DNA from: Manihot esculenta
Taxonomy: Eukaryota > Streptophyta > Magnoliopsida > Malpighiales > Euphorbiaceae
Assembly (NCBI RefSeq): GCF_001659605.2
Contig: NC_035168.2
Span: 5,760,058 to 5,824,057, forward strand
Direction of reading: 5' to 3'
Length of the DNA: 64,000 nt
In this document: one piece after another, positions 13,001-22,915 of the stretch
Position numbering within the stretch: position 1 is the first letter of the stretch
How the letters are laid out: the number at the start of each line of letters is the position of its first letter
Notes under the pieces: model-generated
Told to the model about the DNA's origin: nothing
The model's input: only the letters and a program-made list of their open reading frames with translations
Database searches by the model: none
Program-made: the position numbers and the translations under genes

Positions 13001-15148
13001 ATGTATGGACGTTGGATGTTGGCTTGCTTCTGTTCTCTCTCATTCAGTATCATATATCTATGTAATATAATTGCTGTGTCATTTTAAGATCATGAGATTC
13101 TGCTGTGTTAATCTTTCCCATAATGACTTGTTTGTTAAACTTAATCTACATCTATCACTATGCTATTCTATAACCTAATATAATTTTTTTTTTTCAACAG
13201 TGAAACTCTCCTGATTTTCTTTTTACCTCAAGTAATAAACTTTCTCTTATCACTTCCCCAGGTTTGATCTGATAACTTTTTCCTCTTTGTAGTTCTGAAT
13301 CTCTGGTTTTCCAATAGGATGTCTAATATGCAGTTCTGCTTGTCCAGCTTTCTGGCTATGTCTATTGCCCACGGCATCGGCTGCCTAGGTAATGTCTCAT
13401 ATTTTCAATTATGCTTTATGCTTTAGGGGCTGTAGCTTGTAGGGGCATTCAATATTGAGACATTTTGTGGATATCTTTTTTCATTTTTGTATATTTTCCC
13501 AGGTTTGATCCTCAAACAGGACTGCTTACCGGAACCAATGATGGAACAGTTGTCAATGTTTATCTAAGAATTTTTGGCAGGAAGTCAGAAAAGTCTCTTT
13601 GTATCCATCTTCTTCTTGTTCAGGTAATCCATTCACATGTTCAAGATGTTCTCTTCAACTTGTTCTCTCTCTCCCTCTCTCTCTCTGTCTCTCTCTCTCT
13701 CCACCACCACCAACTTTTTAAGCTTTCTTCAATAGTTTCATATGTATACACTTTTTTTTTTCCTTCTTTCGTTTGTTGTTGGGTGCTGGAGCATAGTGAT
13801 TAGAAATTATTTATTCTTTTATCATTTCCTCTTTTATTTATTTTTCTTTTTTAAATTTAACTCTCTTCATATTTTGACCTTTTTTTCTAACACTATGCTT
13901 GTGACCTTCTTTTGAATAGTTCATTTTTTCCAAATATACCTACACATTTATATTATTAAAATTAAAAAGAATTACAATTTTTTTTTTCTATTTTGCAATG
14001 TCAATTCTAAAAATTGTCATTTTTCATTGAAGATAATTGTTACCACTTTTAATATAAGTAGAAAATCAAAGTTTATGTTACCCATAATATGTTTAGTGAG
14101 TTTAACAAATTAGTTAAACCATGAATTTGATTATAACCTCCGCCCCCAAAGAAAAAAGAAAAAAAATTTCTTGAACAAATGATCAAACAATTTTTTGTAA
14201 TTTCTCTTATATTCTTTCTTGTTCTTGTACTTCTTTTACTTGGTATCAAAGTCAAATTTGAATCCCTTCTGCTCTCTCCTCTATGGTTTCTAAGAAACAC
14301 TATTGTGTCTCTAGTTGACAAGTGTGATACTTTTGTCAATTCAGTACTCCCTTATTTTCTCAATTTTGGTGATGCTTCCTCTCTATTAGAGAAGATTACT
14401 TTTTATCTTTATCTAAGAGGTGAGTTGTCACTTTATTAGACGAAATATTGAGTCAAGGTTTATTACTATGAGCTTTCAAAACTAGTGAACATCCTGACTA
14501 TGGTTTTTGGATTGATTACGTTTGTAATAAGTTTGAAGCATACAACTCGAGGGGAAACGTTATTCTTATTGTTACTGTGTCTAAGTTTGTAAAATATGCA
14601 TTCTTCCACTATTGATGCGTGACTAAACACTATATATGCACCCCCTTCCTCCCTCCCCCAACGAATTGCTTGAGTGAATAATAACCAAATACTTAAAAAT
14701 TTTCTCCAAGTCCTTATTCTCTTTCTTTTACAACGACCAATACCAGTGTTGGTACTGTGTTTCAAAACCTTGGTCTTGGCAGAAACGCTTGCATTAACTA
14801 ATGCTTTTATTTATGATGTGGATAAGGAAAGAGCTTTTCAAATGAATAAGTTTCACAACAAAAACAGAAATGTTTGTGGTTGATTGATTTACAGAGTTGT
14901 TATTTGTTCTTATTCTCACTCTCCCATGTGTTGAAGTTTCCGTTTTTTGGGTTTCTCCAATTGCTCGCTTGTATCATCTTGCAACATCATACCTTGCTTT
15001 TGTTGAAACTTTTTCCTTGATGCATCATGCAAAACCATTCACGTGGATCTCTGCATGATAGCTCCCTCACATGAATCATGTTTAACAGGCTATTGGATGC
15101 TGCTTCTGTTTTTTGCTGAGGTATTTGCTTGCTGGCTGGTACAAATGA
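7025..15148 (+). CDS. GPT: UDP-GlcNAc:dolichyl-phosphate GlcNAc-1-phosphate transferase (GPT/ALG7/DPAGT1)
   Basis: Catalyses the first step of lipid-linked N-glycan assembly, transferring GlcNAc-1-phosphate from UDP-GlcNAc to dolichyl phosphate in the ER membrane; it is the tunicamycin target. Eleven exons join in frame: 7025-7386, 8209-8296, 11395-11486, 11649-11767, 12461-12576, 12649-12776, 12866-12952, 13201-13261, 13348-13388, 13503-13623 and 15089-15148. They give 424 residues, the usual plant length. Family motifs are intact: [12 protein letters not shown] near 108-119, DDVLD at 172-176, [10 protein letters not shown] at 240-249, GDTYTYFAG from 310 and [10 protein letters not shown] at 358-367. 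The C terminus is LLAGWYK. About ten hydrophobic segments fit a polytopic MraY-like enzyme. The start at 7025 puts a Ser/Lys/Thr-rich tail before the first membrane helix. Intron 2 (3.1 kb) and intron 10 (1.5 kb) hold transposon debris. No disabling change was seen. Confidence 0.96.
9605..11098. mobile_element. Possible larger transposon remnant around the intron-2 MITE
   Basis: The left side begins near AGGACGTATTGGTGTGTG and soon has a near-perfect hairpin (AACACAGGATAAGAT facing ATCTTGTCCTGTGTT, about 9646-9686). The right side ends near TTGCACCGAACACAGCCT, whose reverse complement loosely resembles the left end. Both arms repeat GTCC/ACAGG-type words. This suggests an older inverted-repeat element later split by the MITE at 10144. 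The ends and target duplication are not clear. Confidence 0.3.
10144..10869. mobile_element. Tourist-like (PIF/Harbinger) MITE in GPT intron 2
   Basis: The ends are inverted: CGCTTTGTTTGGATGAG on the left, and on the right the reverse complement CACTTTGTTTGGATAAAA, one mismatch in the first 14 bases. The element is flanked by TAA at 10141-10143 and 10870-10872, the TWA target duplication of the PIF/Harbinger group. Further TCCAAACA words occur just inside both ends, giving layered subterminal repeats. It is 726 bp with no transposase and lies wholly within the intron, clear of both splice sites. Confidence 0.75.
14180..14760 (+). mobile_element. Possible copia-type retroelement scrap in GPT intron 10
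   Basis: TGGTATCAAAGT at 14241-14252 resembles the initiator-Met-tRNA primer-binding site (TGGTATCAGAGC) of plant copia elements. It follows a T/C-rich stretch like an LTR 3' end. Another T/C-rich stretch of similar look ends near 14730. I found no gag or polymerase sequence and no target duplication, so this is tentative. Confidence 0.28.
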
Positions 15149-15796
15149 GCTCGTAGCATCAATGAAGCACTCTTCAGCTTGTATTTATTTTACATGCCAT
15201 GCCAGCTATTTCGAGTTATATAATGTCTCCAAGAGTAGAGTAGTACTACAAATACGGGTACTTTTTTTTTTTTTTTTTTTTTTTCTGTTGATAGACACAA
15301 ACTACTTCCAGTTTTAATCTTCTTTGGATGGAGAATACATTCTATAAGATTTGTGAGACTTGAGTTCTCAACGCATTTTGTAATTTTGTTCTTTGCGGGA
15401 ATGAAGGGAACTTTCAGGATAATATCTGTTTGTCTGTCAGGAAGCTATAGCCTAACTCATTCATGAGTAATTTTTCCTTACATCTGTCCTACCATGTAGG
15501 ATTACTTATGTGATATAGTAAGCTAATAAAAATTAAATAAATATTTTAATATACTCTATAAATAGATGAGTAAACTCTAAAAATATAGTAATTAATAACT
15601 ATTTTTATATAAATATTTCTATTGTATTTATTTGTTGTACTATTAAAAAAGCATATCGATTAAATTAAATTAAATCAAATCAATTCGATTTGATTTATTT
15701 TCTATTTAAAATTAATTTGGTTTAATTTTTATAAATAAAAATTTTAATTTTTAATCTATTTAATTCGATTCGATTTTAAATCAAATTATTCGAATG
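15149..15796. other. GPT 3' flank and AT-rich target region of LTR element
   Basis: The first 350 bp is probably GPT 3' UTR and includes a 23-T run near 15260. From 15640 to 15796 comes repeated ATCGATT/AAATCAAAT-type sequence, common in plant AT-rich MITE debris, in which the LTR element sits. Confidence 0.5.
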
Positions 15797-16476
15797 TGAT
15801 AAATCTTTTCCTCCTCCTGGTCCATGATAGATCTGGTTTTCTTTTGGGTCCCTTCTTGCTGGGCTCCTTGGTGGGTCTCTCCATGTTCTACCTGGTGAAA
15901 GGACCTGTAAAATAAGAAAGAATGGTCAGGGGCCTACCGGGGGTGCCCCGGTGGAGGCCCTCCGACGCTCGAGTCAGGTTTCATGCGTAAGAGTAATGTA
16001 TTTAGGCAAGGGTTGCCGAAAGAATAAAAATGGTGTCCAGGAAGGAGAAGGAAGAAGAAGAGAACCCCCTTCTGCGTGGCCTCTACCGTGATATATATCT
16101 GTCTCTCTGCCACAATGCTAGCTGTCTTCTGCCGCCTAGCTCCGTATGTACGGATGTGTCAGGCGCCTGCTCCATGGGTAACGGCCATTGATTCTCCTCT
16201 GATACGCATGCGGAAGGACCTACCAGCGGGGCATCTTGGTCATTTTCCCCTTTCCGGACTGGGTTGAATGGTAGGGCTGAAGTTGAGCCTGGTGAGGGCC
16301 TGATTACTGGGCCGAGAGGTTTGGGCCGACTTGATTGAGGAGTCTAGGCGGAGTCCGGCCCTATGACTGAGCGGGCTGGGCTTGACTCTCGAAGGGAATA
16401 TTGAAGCCTTCGGATCATGGACTGTTTTCATGGGCCTGGCCTTTTAGGCCGGGGTGAAGAAATCCAGCGATCATCA
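15797..16476 (-). repeat. LTR (3' LTR of the minus-strand element)
   Basis: 680 bp, TG...CA ends, GC-richer than the surroundings and about 98.7% identical by eye to the copy at 21090-21769. It contains the block GGTGCCCCGGTGGAGG and a purine-rich GAAGGAGAAGGAAG run. Confidence 0.92.
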
Positions 16477-16480
16477 ATTG

Positions 16481-16494
16481 CCCCTTTATCTCCT
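16481..16494 (-). other. Polypurine tract
   Basis: On the minus strand the sequence before the 3' LTR reads AGGAGATAAAGGGG followed by CAAT and then the LTR start TGATGATC. This is the position and composition of the plus-strand DNA primer of LTR elements. Confidence 0.8.
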
Positions 16495-17127
16495 CAGCAG
16501 TTATTCCATGACTGGTGAGAGGATAAATCTTTAAACTCTATTCATGACTGTGTGGTCTGAGAACTGCTCTTGTCGAAAGTATCCCTTTCTTGCCTTTTTA
16601 TTATTTTTGTCTGAGCGTTGGATTCTCGTGTATGTTTTTTACCCTTGAGTATTTATGGGTTATCTTCTCTCGAGCGTTTTGCAGGCTCTTTGTTGCTTGG
16701 ACCTTTCTCTAGGTCAGCTGAGTTGGTTTGGTGTGAGTGGTCAATTCTCGAGGTCGGTGCCTCTTATAATTGCCCCTGATTCTCTGTTTGGCTTTGTATT
16801 TTGGTATGCAGTTTGCTTAGGAATCGCCTTGCCTTAACTCGGTCTGCCTATTGGGTTTACCAGTACTGCGCTCGTTTTCTTGAGATCGGCATGGTGCTTT
16901 GGTACTTTTGGCTGTTGTGTGAGATCAAAGTCTCTCTACCTGATGACTCGAGGTCCTTTGGGAGGTCGGAGTTTAGCTTTTCATTTATGATCCCGTGCCC
17001 CAATCTTTTATGTGAGATCAGAACTATGTTCTTCTGAGTTGTTTTTGCTTGTGGCACCGGACGATCTTGGGGATCCCGGCCGTTTTTGCTCCGGGAGATC
17101 TTTGAGATCTTCGCCGGTCTTCTACCT

Positions 17128-18064
17128 CAGTGAGGTCTTTTACCTCAGAGTGAGGTCTTCTGCCTCATTGAGGTCTTCTGCCTCAGTGAGGTCTTCTGCC
17201 TCAGAGTGAGGTCTTCTGCCTCAGTGAGGTCTTCTGCCTCAGAGTGAGGTCTTCTGCCTCAGTGAGGTCTTCTGCCTCATTGAGGTCTTCTGCCTCAGTG
17301 AGGTCTTCTGCCTCATTGAGGTCTTCTGCCTCCGTGAGGTCTTCTGCCTCAGTGAGATCTTCTGCCTCAGTGAGGTCTTCTGCCTCAGTGAGGTCTTCTG
17401 CCTCAGTGAGGTCTTCTGCCTCTCTGAGGTCTTCTGCCTCTCTGAGGTCTTCTGCCTCAGTGAGGTTTTCTGCCTCAGTGAGGTCTTTTACCTCAGAGTG
17501 AGATCTTCTGCCTCATTGAGGTCTTCTGCCTCAGTGAGGTCTTCTGCCTCAGAGTGAGGTCTTCTGCCTTAGTGAGGTCTTCTGCCTCAGAGTGAGGTCT
17601 TCTGCCTCAGTGAGGTCTTCTGCCTCATTGAGGTCTTCTGCCTCAGTGAGGTCTTCTGCCTCATTGAGGTCTTCTGCCTCTTTAAGGTCTTCTGCCTCAT
17701 TGAGGTCTTCTGCCTCAGTGAGGTCTTCTGCCTCATTGAGGTCTTCTGCCTCTTTGAGGTCTTCTGCCTCAGTGAGGTCTTCTGCCTCAGTGAGGTCTTC
17801 TGCCTCAGTGAGGTCTTCTGCCTCAGTGAGGTCTTCTGCCTCAGTGAGGTCTTCTGCCTCAGTGAGGTCTTCTGCCTCAGAGTGAGGTCTTCTGCCTCAG
17901 TGAGGTCTTCTGCCTCATTGAGGTCTTCTGCCTCATTGAGGTCTTCTGCCTCAGTGAGGTCTTCTGCCTCATTGAGGTTTTCTGCCTCTTTGAGGTCTTC
18001 TGCCTCAGTGAGGTCTTCTGCCTCATTGAGGTCTTCTGCCTCTCTGAGGTCTTCTGCCTCAGAG
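17128..18064. repeat. 18-bp tandem array (about 52 units)
   Basis: The unit is TCTTCTGCCTCAGTGAGG with single-base variants (ATTGAGG, TTTGAGG, TCTGAGG) and occasional 2-3 bp insertions (CAGAGTGAGG). Because 18 is a multiple of three, both strands stay open over long stretches, as (RSSASV)n on plus and (AEDLTE)n on minus. These are repeat artefacts unless expression is shown. Confidence 0.93.
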
Positions 18065-18290
18065 TGAGGTCTTCTCATGCCAGGACCTCAGTAAGGTCTT
18101 CTTATGCCGGGACCTCATTGAGGTCTTCTCATGCTAGGACCTCAGTGAGGTCTTCTCATGCCAGGACCTCAGTGAGGTCTTCTCATGCCAGGACCTCAGT
18201 GAGGTCTTCTCATGCCAGGACCTCAGTGAGGTCTTCTCATGCCAGGACCTCAGTGAGGTCTTCTCTTGCCTGGACCTCATTGAGGTCTTC
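18064..18290. repeat. 27-bp tandem array (about 8 units)
   Basis: The unit alternates GTGAGGTCTTCTCATGCC with AGGACCTCA. It shares GTGAGGTCTTCT with the neighbouring 18-bp unit, so one array probably grew from the other by insertion of nine bases. Units drift at both edges. Confidence 0.88.
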
Positions 18291-18299
18291 TCAGGGAGG

Positions 18300-18960
18300 T
18301 CTTCTTTTGCCAGGAGATCTTGGGGATCCTGGTCTTTGTTGCTCCGGGAGATTTTGGAGATCTTCGCCGGCCGTTTTTATTTTGTTTTCCCGGGAGTTCT
18401 AAGAAATCCCGGTCTTCTTTGTTTTCCCGGGAGTTCTAGGGGATCCCGGTCTTCATGCTCCGGGAGGTCTTTTAAGATCCCCACCGGCCGTTTTTATTTT
18501 GTTTTCCCGGGAGTTCTAAGGGATCCCGGTCTTCTTTGTTTTCCCGGGAGTTCTAGGGGATCCCGGTCTTCATGCTCCGGGAGGTCTTTTTAAGATCCTC
18601 ACCGGCAATTTTTATTCCGGGGTGACCTCGGGGCCCCGCCGACTGTTTTTTGCTCCAGGAGATATTACGGGATCCTGGTCGTTTTTGTTCCGGGGTAACC
18701 TCGGGGCCCCGCCGGCTGTTTTTTGCTCCAGGAGATCTTACAAGATCCTGGTCATTTTTGTATTTCCGGGATGACCTCGGGGCCTCGCCGGCTATTTTTG
18801 CTCCAGGAGATCTTACGGGATCCTGGTCATTTTTGTATTTCCTGGATGACCTCGGGGCCTCGCCGGTTGTTTTTGCTCCAGGAGATCTTACGGGATCCTG
18901 GTCATTTTTGTTTCGGGGTGACCTCGGGGTCCCGCCGGCCTTCTTTGCTCCCTTAGGAGG
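18300..18960. repeat. Higher-order repeats of CCGGGAGnTCTnnGGGATCCCGG type
   Basis: Two sub-blocks are seen. From 18378 a roughly 120-bp unit containing CCCGGGAGTTCTAGGGGATC and CGGCCGTTTTTATTTTG occurs twice. From 18610 a 75-80 bp unit with CTCCAGGAGATCTTACGGGA and GACCTCGGGGC occurs four times. Both carry a short partial palindrome (GGGATCCCGG or GGATCCTGG), as does the lead-in at 17060-17110, suggesting one ancestral unit. Confidence 0.82.
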
Positions 18961-18964
18961 TCTT

Positions 18965-19110
18965 GCGCAAGGTTCAGGCTCATTGGCCTTACTGTCGCTT
19001 CGTCATCTCAGCTGGTTTTGTGCCTAACTGAGGTCTTGGATAAGATTCAGGCTCATTGGCCTTACTGTCGCTTCGTCATCTCAGCTGGTTTTGTACCTAA
19101 CTGAGGTCTT
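18965..19110. repeat. Tandem duplication, about 73-bp unit
   Basis: The stretch containing TTCAGGCTCATTGGCCTTAC and CATCTCAGCTGGTTTTG occurs twice in direct succession with few changes, still inside the LTR element. Confidence 0.88.
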
Positions 19111-19959
19111 GTTCATTTTTTTGAATTTTTCTGTAAAATAAGAGCTTGCACAAAGCGTATATAACGAGAATGCTCGTTGTTAATTTAATAATATTCATCA
19201 ATAAATAATACGTCGCACATGTCACTTAGTTTCATACTTCAGATGAACAATTTATAAAATACTATGCTTGAACATGTAAAATATTGTGAAAAGTGTAAGT
19301 ATTATTTACACTTTATAATTCTGAAATCAATAATAACTGCAAAACTATAAAGTGAAAGTAAAGTAGAAGATTCTTGATCTTAAATTTTGTCTGGTTGTGA
19401 CGGTGATTAGTAATTAATTATTTGCAGGAGGAGTAGATTGTGGGTAAGCTAATTTTAGAGAATCATTTACAATGGCATTGTTATAATATTTATAAAGGAT
19501 TTGGGTACCTACCTCCCGGTGATCAAAAGCCACGTCGACCACTTTTGCATGGATTGTGTGGGCGCGTCACTTTACTCCGATCCCACCAAACTCAATCTTA
19601 AAAATTGACAATTTTGGTGTTTGGCCGACCTGCTGTAGTCCGATCGTCGTGCTCCACTAAACCCAAGTTCGAGACTAGCACCTGTCTTCAAGCTGCCCAA
19701 TAGGGCCGAGCTCCTTTCAGTCCTGCTGCTTCGATCGGCTGACCGACCCGTTTTCCCCAACTCATTTAATGAAGGGACAGAAAAAATAAACGGAACAGGA
19801 AAGAAGGAGACAAACGGAACAGGAAAGAAGGATACTTGTATCATCCGCTTGAACTTTCATATTCACATACAGACAAAATGTCAAATCATACTTCTTATTG
19901 GAATTCTCAGCAATTTGTGGACAGAGTGAAGAAAACCCACTTCCAAAAGGAACCAAAAT

Positions 19960-20576
19960 GAATTGTTTTTCAAATGACACATGTCCTTTATGACCCAGCT
20001 CTTCTCATTCTCATTGCCATCCTTTTCTGTGGCATATTGCGTCATGTGCCACTGTTCATCTCCAAATTCCCATCAAATAACCAAAATCCACTCACAAAAA
20101 TTAACCCTCATTTCCCAGCTCTAGCCACGAAGGGTCGTAACGCTCGCTTTGCCCAGTCTTACCATCCAACGGCTCTGATTTGGGGCCGGTTTCATTGTCC
20201 TTTGATTGTTCTCGATGCTTATTCCCTTCATTCCCTTCTTCCTCCTTATTTCCATTCCTCATTCCCCGGAAGCTGCCCCATCTTCTTTCTGTCAGCAGAT
20301 TCTGCGCATCCCATACCCCAGCTACCGTCGATGGCTTTGGGTCATTGGAAGATCGGGAGCAACGTCTTCACAAACCCCAATACTTTGATCAAGTCAACAA
20401 AATTTTCCCTCGAAATTGATTATTTTACCTCTCACAGTAAAATCCCCACCCTTTCAAACGGACTGCCACCAAAAATTACAAAGGGGATCACGAATCTAAC
20501 TCCACCAGCGCTGTTTTCAAGTTTGTCTTCCCCCAAACATTGCATTCCTTTCCCACTCTCTTTTTTTTTTTCTTTT

Positions 20577-20628
<52 letters not shown>

Positions 20629-20640
20629 GGCCGACCTCAG
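19960..20640. other. Unique GC-intermediate segment within LTR element, possibly captured host DNA
   Basis: Between the tandem arrays and the primer-binding end lies non-repetitive DNA of a different texture. It has pyrimidine-rich stretches, CATCCAACGGCTCTGATT at about 20163 (a word type seen in plant promoters), ATG codons after C/T-rich leaders and a (TA)n run. No recognisable protein is encoded. It could be a captured promoter and 5' UTR, or only the element's own non-coding interior. Confidence 0.25.
20580..20627. repeat. (TA)n microsatellite
   Basis: About 47 bp of uninterrupted alternating TA inside the LTR element. Confidence 0.95.
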
Positions 20641-21069
20641 AATTTCAACAAATACATAAATTACTCACCCTTTTTTCCTTTTACAGAAAATATTCACCAG
20701 GCTTCAAAGAAAAAATCGGCCGTAATAAAACCTTTGTGCTTCGCCGGCGTTCCTTTCCGCCGCCGACGCATACGAAGTTGAAGGCATCGCAAGGGATCCC
20801 GCGACCTCCCACAGTTGTCTTCCCCATCCTCAAGATGACCGAGCTTTCTCTGCTGTTACAACGCACGGCTTCGGGCTTCGCCGGTGACACCCATGACTGG
20901 ACGCGACATTGGATCGTCACCTTCCTGTGCCGGCTGTCCCGACGCCGTTCACCAGGCACGAAGTCACTGTTATCATGAACCCAAAGCAGCAGATTCCCAA
21001 TTTTTCACTCTTTATGTGGATCTCAATGGGTGGATCTGGAAACTTTAGAGATAGTAGAATCTCTTTCGT

Positions 21070-21087
21070 TTCCCACAGACGGCGCCA
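21070..21087 (-). other. Primer-binding site
   Basis: The minus strand reads TGGCGCCGTCTGTGGGAA starting two bases after the 5' LTR. The first ten bases match the complement of a plant tRNA-Asp 3' end (TGGCGCCGTT); the GTCTGTGGGAA continuation is common in plant gypsy elements. Confidence 0.85.
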
Positions 21088-21089
21088 TT

Positions 21090-21769
21090 TGATAAATCTT
21101 TTCCTCCTCCTGGTCCATGATAGATCTGGTTTTCTTCTGGGTCCCTTCTTGCTGGGCTCCCTGGTGGGTCTCTCCATGTTCTACCTGGTGAAAGGACCTG
21201 TAAAATAAGAAAGAATGGTCAGGGGCCTACCGGGGGTGCCCCGGTGGAGGCCCTCCGACGCTCGAGTCAGGTTTCATGCGTAAGAGTAATGTATTTAGGC
21301 AAGGGTTGCCGAAAGAATAAAAATGGTGTCCAGGAAGGAGAAGGAAGAAGAAGAGAACCCCCTTCTGCGTGGCCTCTACCGTGATATATATCTGTCTCTC
21401 TGCCACAATGCTAGCTGTCTTCTGCCGCCTAGCTCCGTATGTACGGATGTGTCAGGCGCCTGCTCCATGCGTAACGGCCATTGATTCTCCTCTGATACGC
21501 ATGCGGAAGGACCTACCAGCGGGGCATCTTGGTCATTTTCCCCTTTCCGGACTGGGTTGGATGGTAGGGCTGAAGTTGAGCCTGGTGAGGGCCTGATTAC
21601 TGGGCCGAGAGGTTTGGGCCGGCTTGATTGAGGAGTCTAGGCGGAGTCCGGCCCTATGACTGAGCGGGCTAGGCCTGACTCTCGAAGGGAATATTGAAGC
21701 CTTCGGATCATGGACTGTTTTTATGGGTCTGGCCTTTTAGGCCGGGGTGAAGAAATCCAGCGATCATCA
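21090..21769 (-). repeat. LTR (5' LTR of the minus-strand element)
   Basis: 680 bp, the same length as its partner at 15797-16476. The last 5 bp beyond it (GAACG) form the target duplication. Confidence 0.92.
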
Positions 21770-21919
21770 GAACGATTGACCATTAATTTTATATTTATTC
21801 ATAATGACACTAAATGTAATTTCTTGATAAAATAAAGGGTAATTGTATTTTTTCCAAGGATATTGGGATTCGGTTAAATCCTTGTTAATTTTTAAGTATT
21901 TTTACAATTATTTTATTTA

Positions 21920-22670
21920 GGATAAACTGCAATTTAGTCTTTCTGATTTAGTGAAATACAACCTTTCGTCCCTCTGTTTTAAAAAACCTTCAATTTAATC
22001 CTTCACATTTTAAAAAAACTGCAAAATAGTCCCTACCATTAAATTTTCAGTTAACTTTCTATTTATTTTAATGAAAATGACTAAACTACCCTTTAAGTAA
22101 AAAAACTCAACCAAACAGTATTCACTCCATCCCAACACAGAAGAAGGAGGAGGAGGAAGAGGAGGAGGAGAAAGGATCGGGAGAAGAAGAAGAAGAAAAA
22201 CCAAACAATATTCACTCCATACAACACAGAAGGAGGAGGAGGAGGAGGAGGAGGAGGAGGAGAAAGGATCGGGAGAAGAAGAAGAAGAAGAAGGAGGACG
22301 AGGAGGAGGATGAGGAGAAAAGGAAGAAGAGGATCGGGATGAGGAGGAGAAGGAGAAGGAGGAGAAAGGATCGAGAAAAGAAGAAGGAGAAGAAGAAGAA
22401 GAAGGAGGAGGAGGAGCAGGAAGATGAGGAGAAAAGAAAGAAGAGGATCGGAAAAAAAAGGAGAAGGATGAGGAGAAAAGGATAATTTAGTCATTTTTAT
22501 TAAAATAAATTGAAGGTTAAAATAATTTAGTAATTTTTATTAACTGAAAATTTAACGGTAGGGACTATTTTGCAGTTTTTTAAATGTGAATGGTTAAATT
22601 GAAAGTTTTTTAAAACAGAAGGACGAAATGTTATATTTCATTTAATCAGAGACTAAATTGCAGTTTACCC
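21920..22670. mobile_element. MULE-type MITE with long inverted repeats and GAA/GGA core
   Basis: The 9-bp duplication TTTTATTTA flanks the element at 21911-21919 and 22671-22679, the hallmark of Mutator-like elements. The left end GGATAAACTGCAATTTAGTC is matched on the right, in reverse complement, by GGGTAAACTGCAATTTAGTC. The inverted repeats extend about 170-180 bp with scattered changes. Between them lies about 380 bp of almost pure purine (GAA, GGA, GAG triplets) with GATCGGGA interruptions. No transposase. The Leu/Pro-rich ORFs over the core are repeat artefacts. Confidence 0.85.
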
Positions 22671-22915
22671 TTTTATTTATACTCTAATTTATTTTTATTA
22701 TTAAATTTAAAATTATCAATTCAGTAATTTACCAATAAAAATAAATTTACTTATAAAAATCTTATAATCTCCCTTAAAAAGGACAATTACAATTTTATTG
22801 CATTTGTACTCATTGTAGATGTAAGTTATAATATTTGCATATATCTCTCCATATCTCTTATATTCACCATTTCACACTCACGCATGTACATATTTTCAAC
22901 ATTCTTTCTATTAGG

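Larger units (their letters stand above)
15797..21769 (-). mobile_element. Complete non-autonomous Ty3/gypsy-type LTR retrotransposon
   Basis: Two direct repeats of 680 bp each (15797-16476 and 21090-21769) run from TGATAAATC to GATCATCA in plus orientation, with TG...CA ends. Flanks are GAATG (15792-15796) and GAACG (21770-21774); the single difference is a C-to-T change at CpG, so this is a 5-bp target duplication. The orientation is minus: TGGCGCCGTCTGTGGGAA lies two bases inside the right-hand LTR, the usual gypsy primer-binding region, and a polypurine tract abuts the left-hand LTR. The 4.6-kb interior has no gag, protease, RT or integrase on either strand; it holds tandem arrays and unexplained unique DNA. 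It must have moved using proteins from a relative. I count about nine LTR mismatches, near 1.3%, so it is young. Confidence 0.9.

Noticed and set aside
17128..18290. CRISPR-like regular array
   Set aside because: Units of 18 and 27 bp are directly joined with no unique spacers, in a plant retroelement. It is an ordinary tandem array.
19974..20978. 334-codon plus-strand open frame
   Set aside because: It runs through a (TA)n microsatellite translated as (IY)n, lies inside an LTR element, and matches no protein family; its length is due to repeat and chance.
22093..22494. Pro/Leu-rich minus-strand frame of 133 codons
   Set aside because: Translation of the GAA/GGA-repeat core of the first MULE-type MITE.
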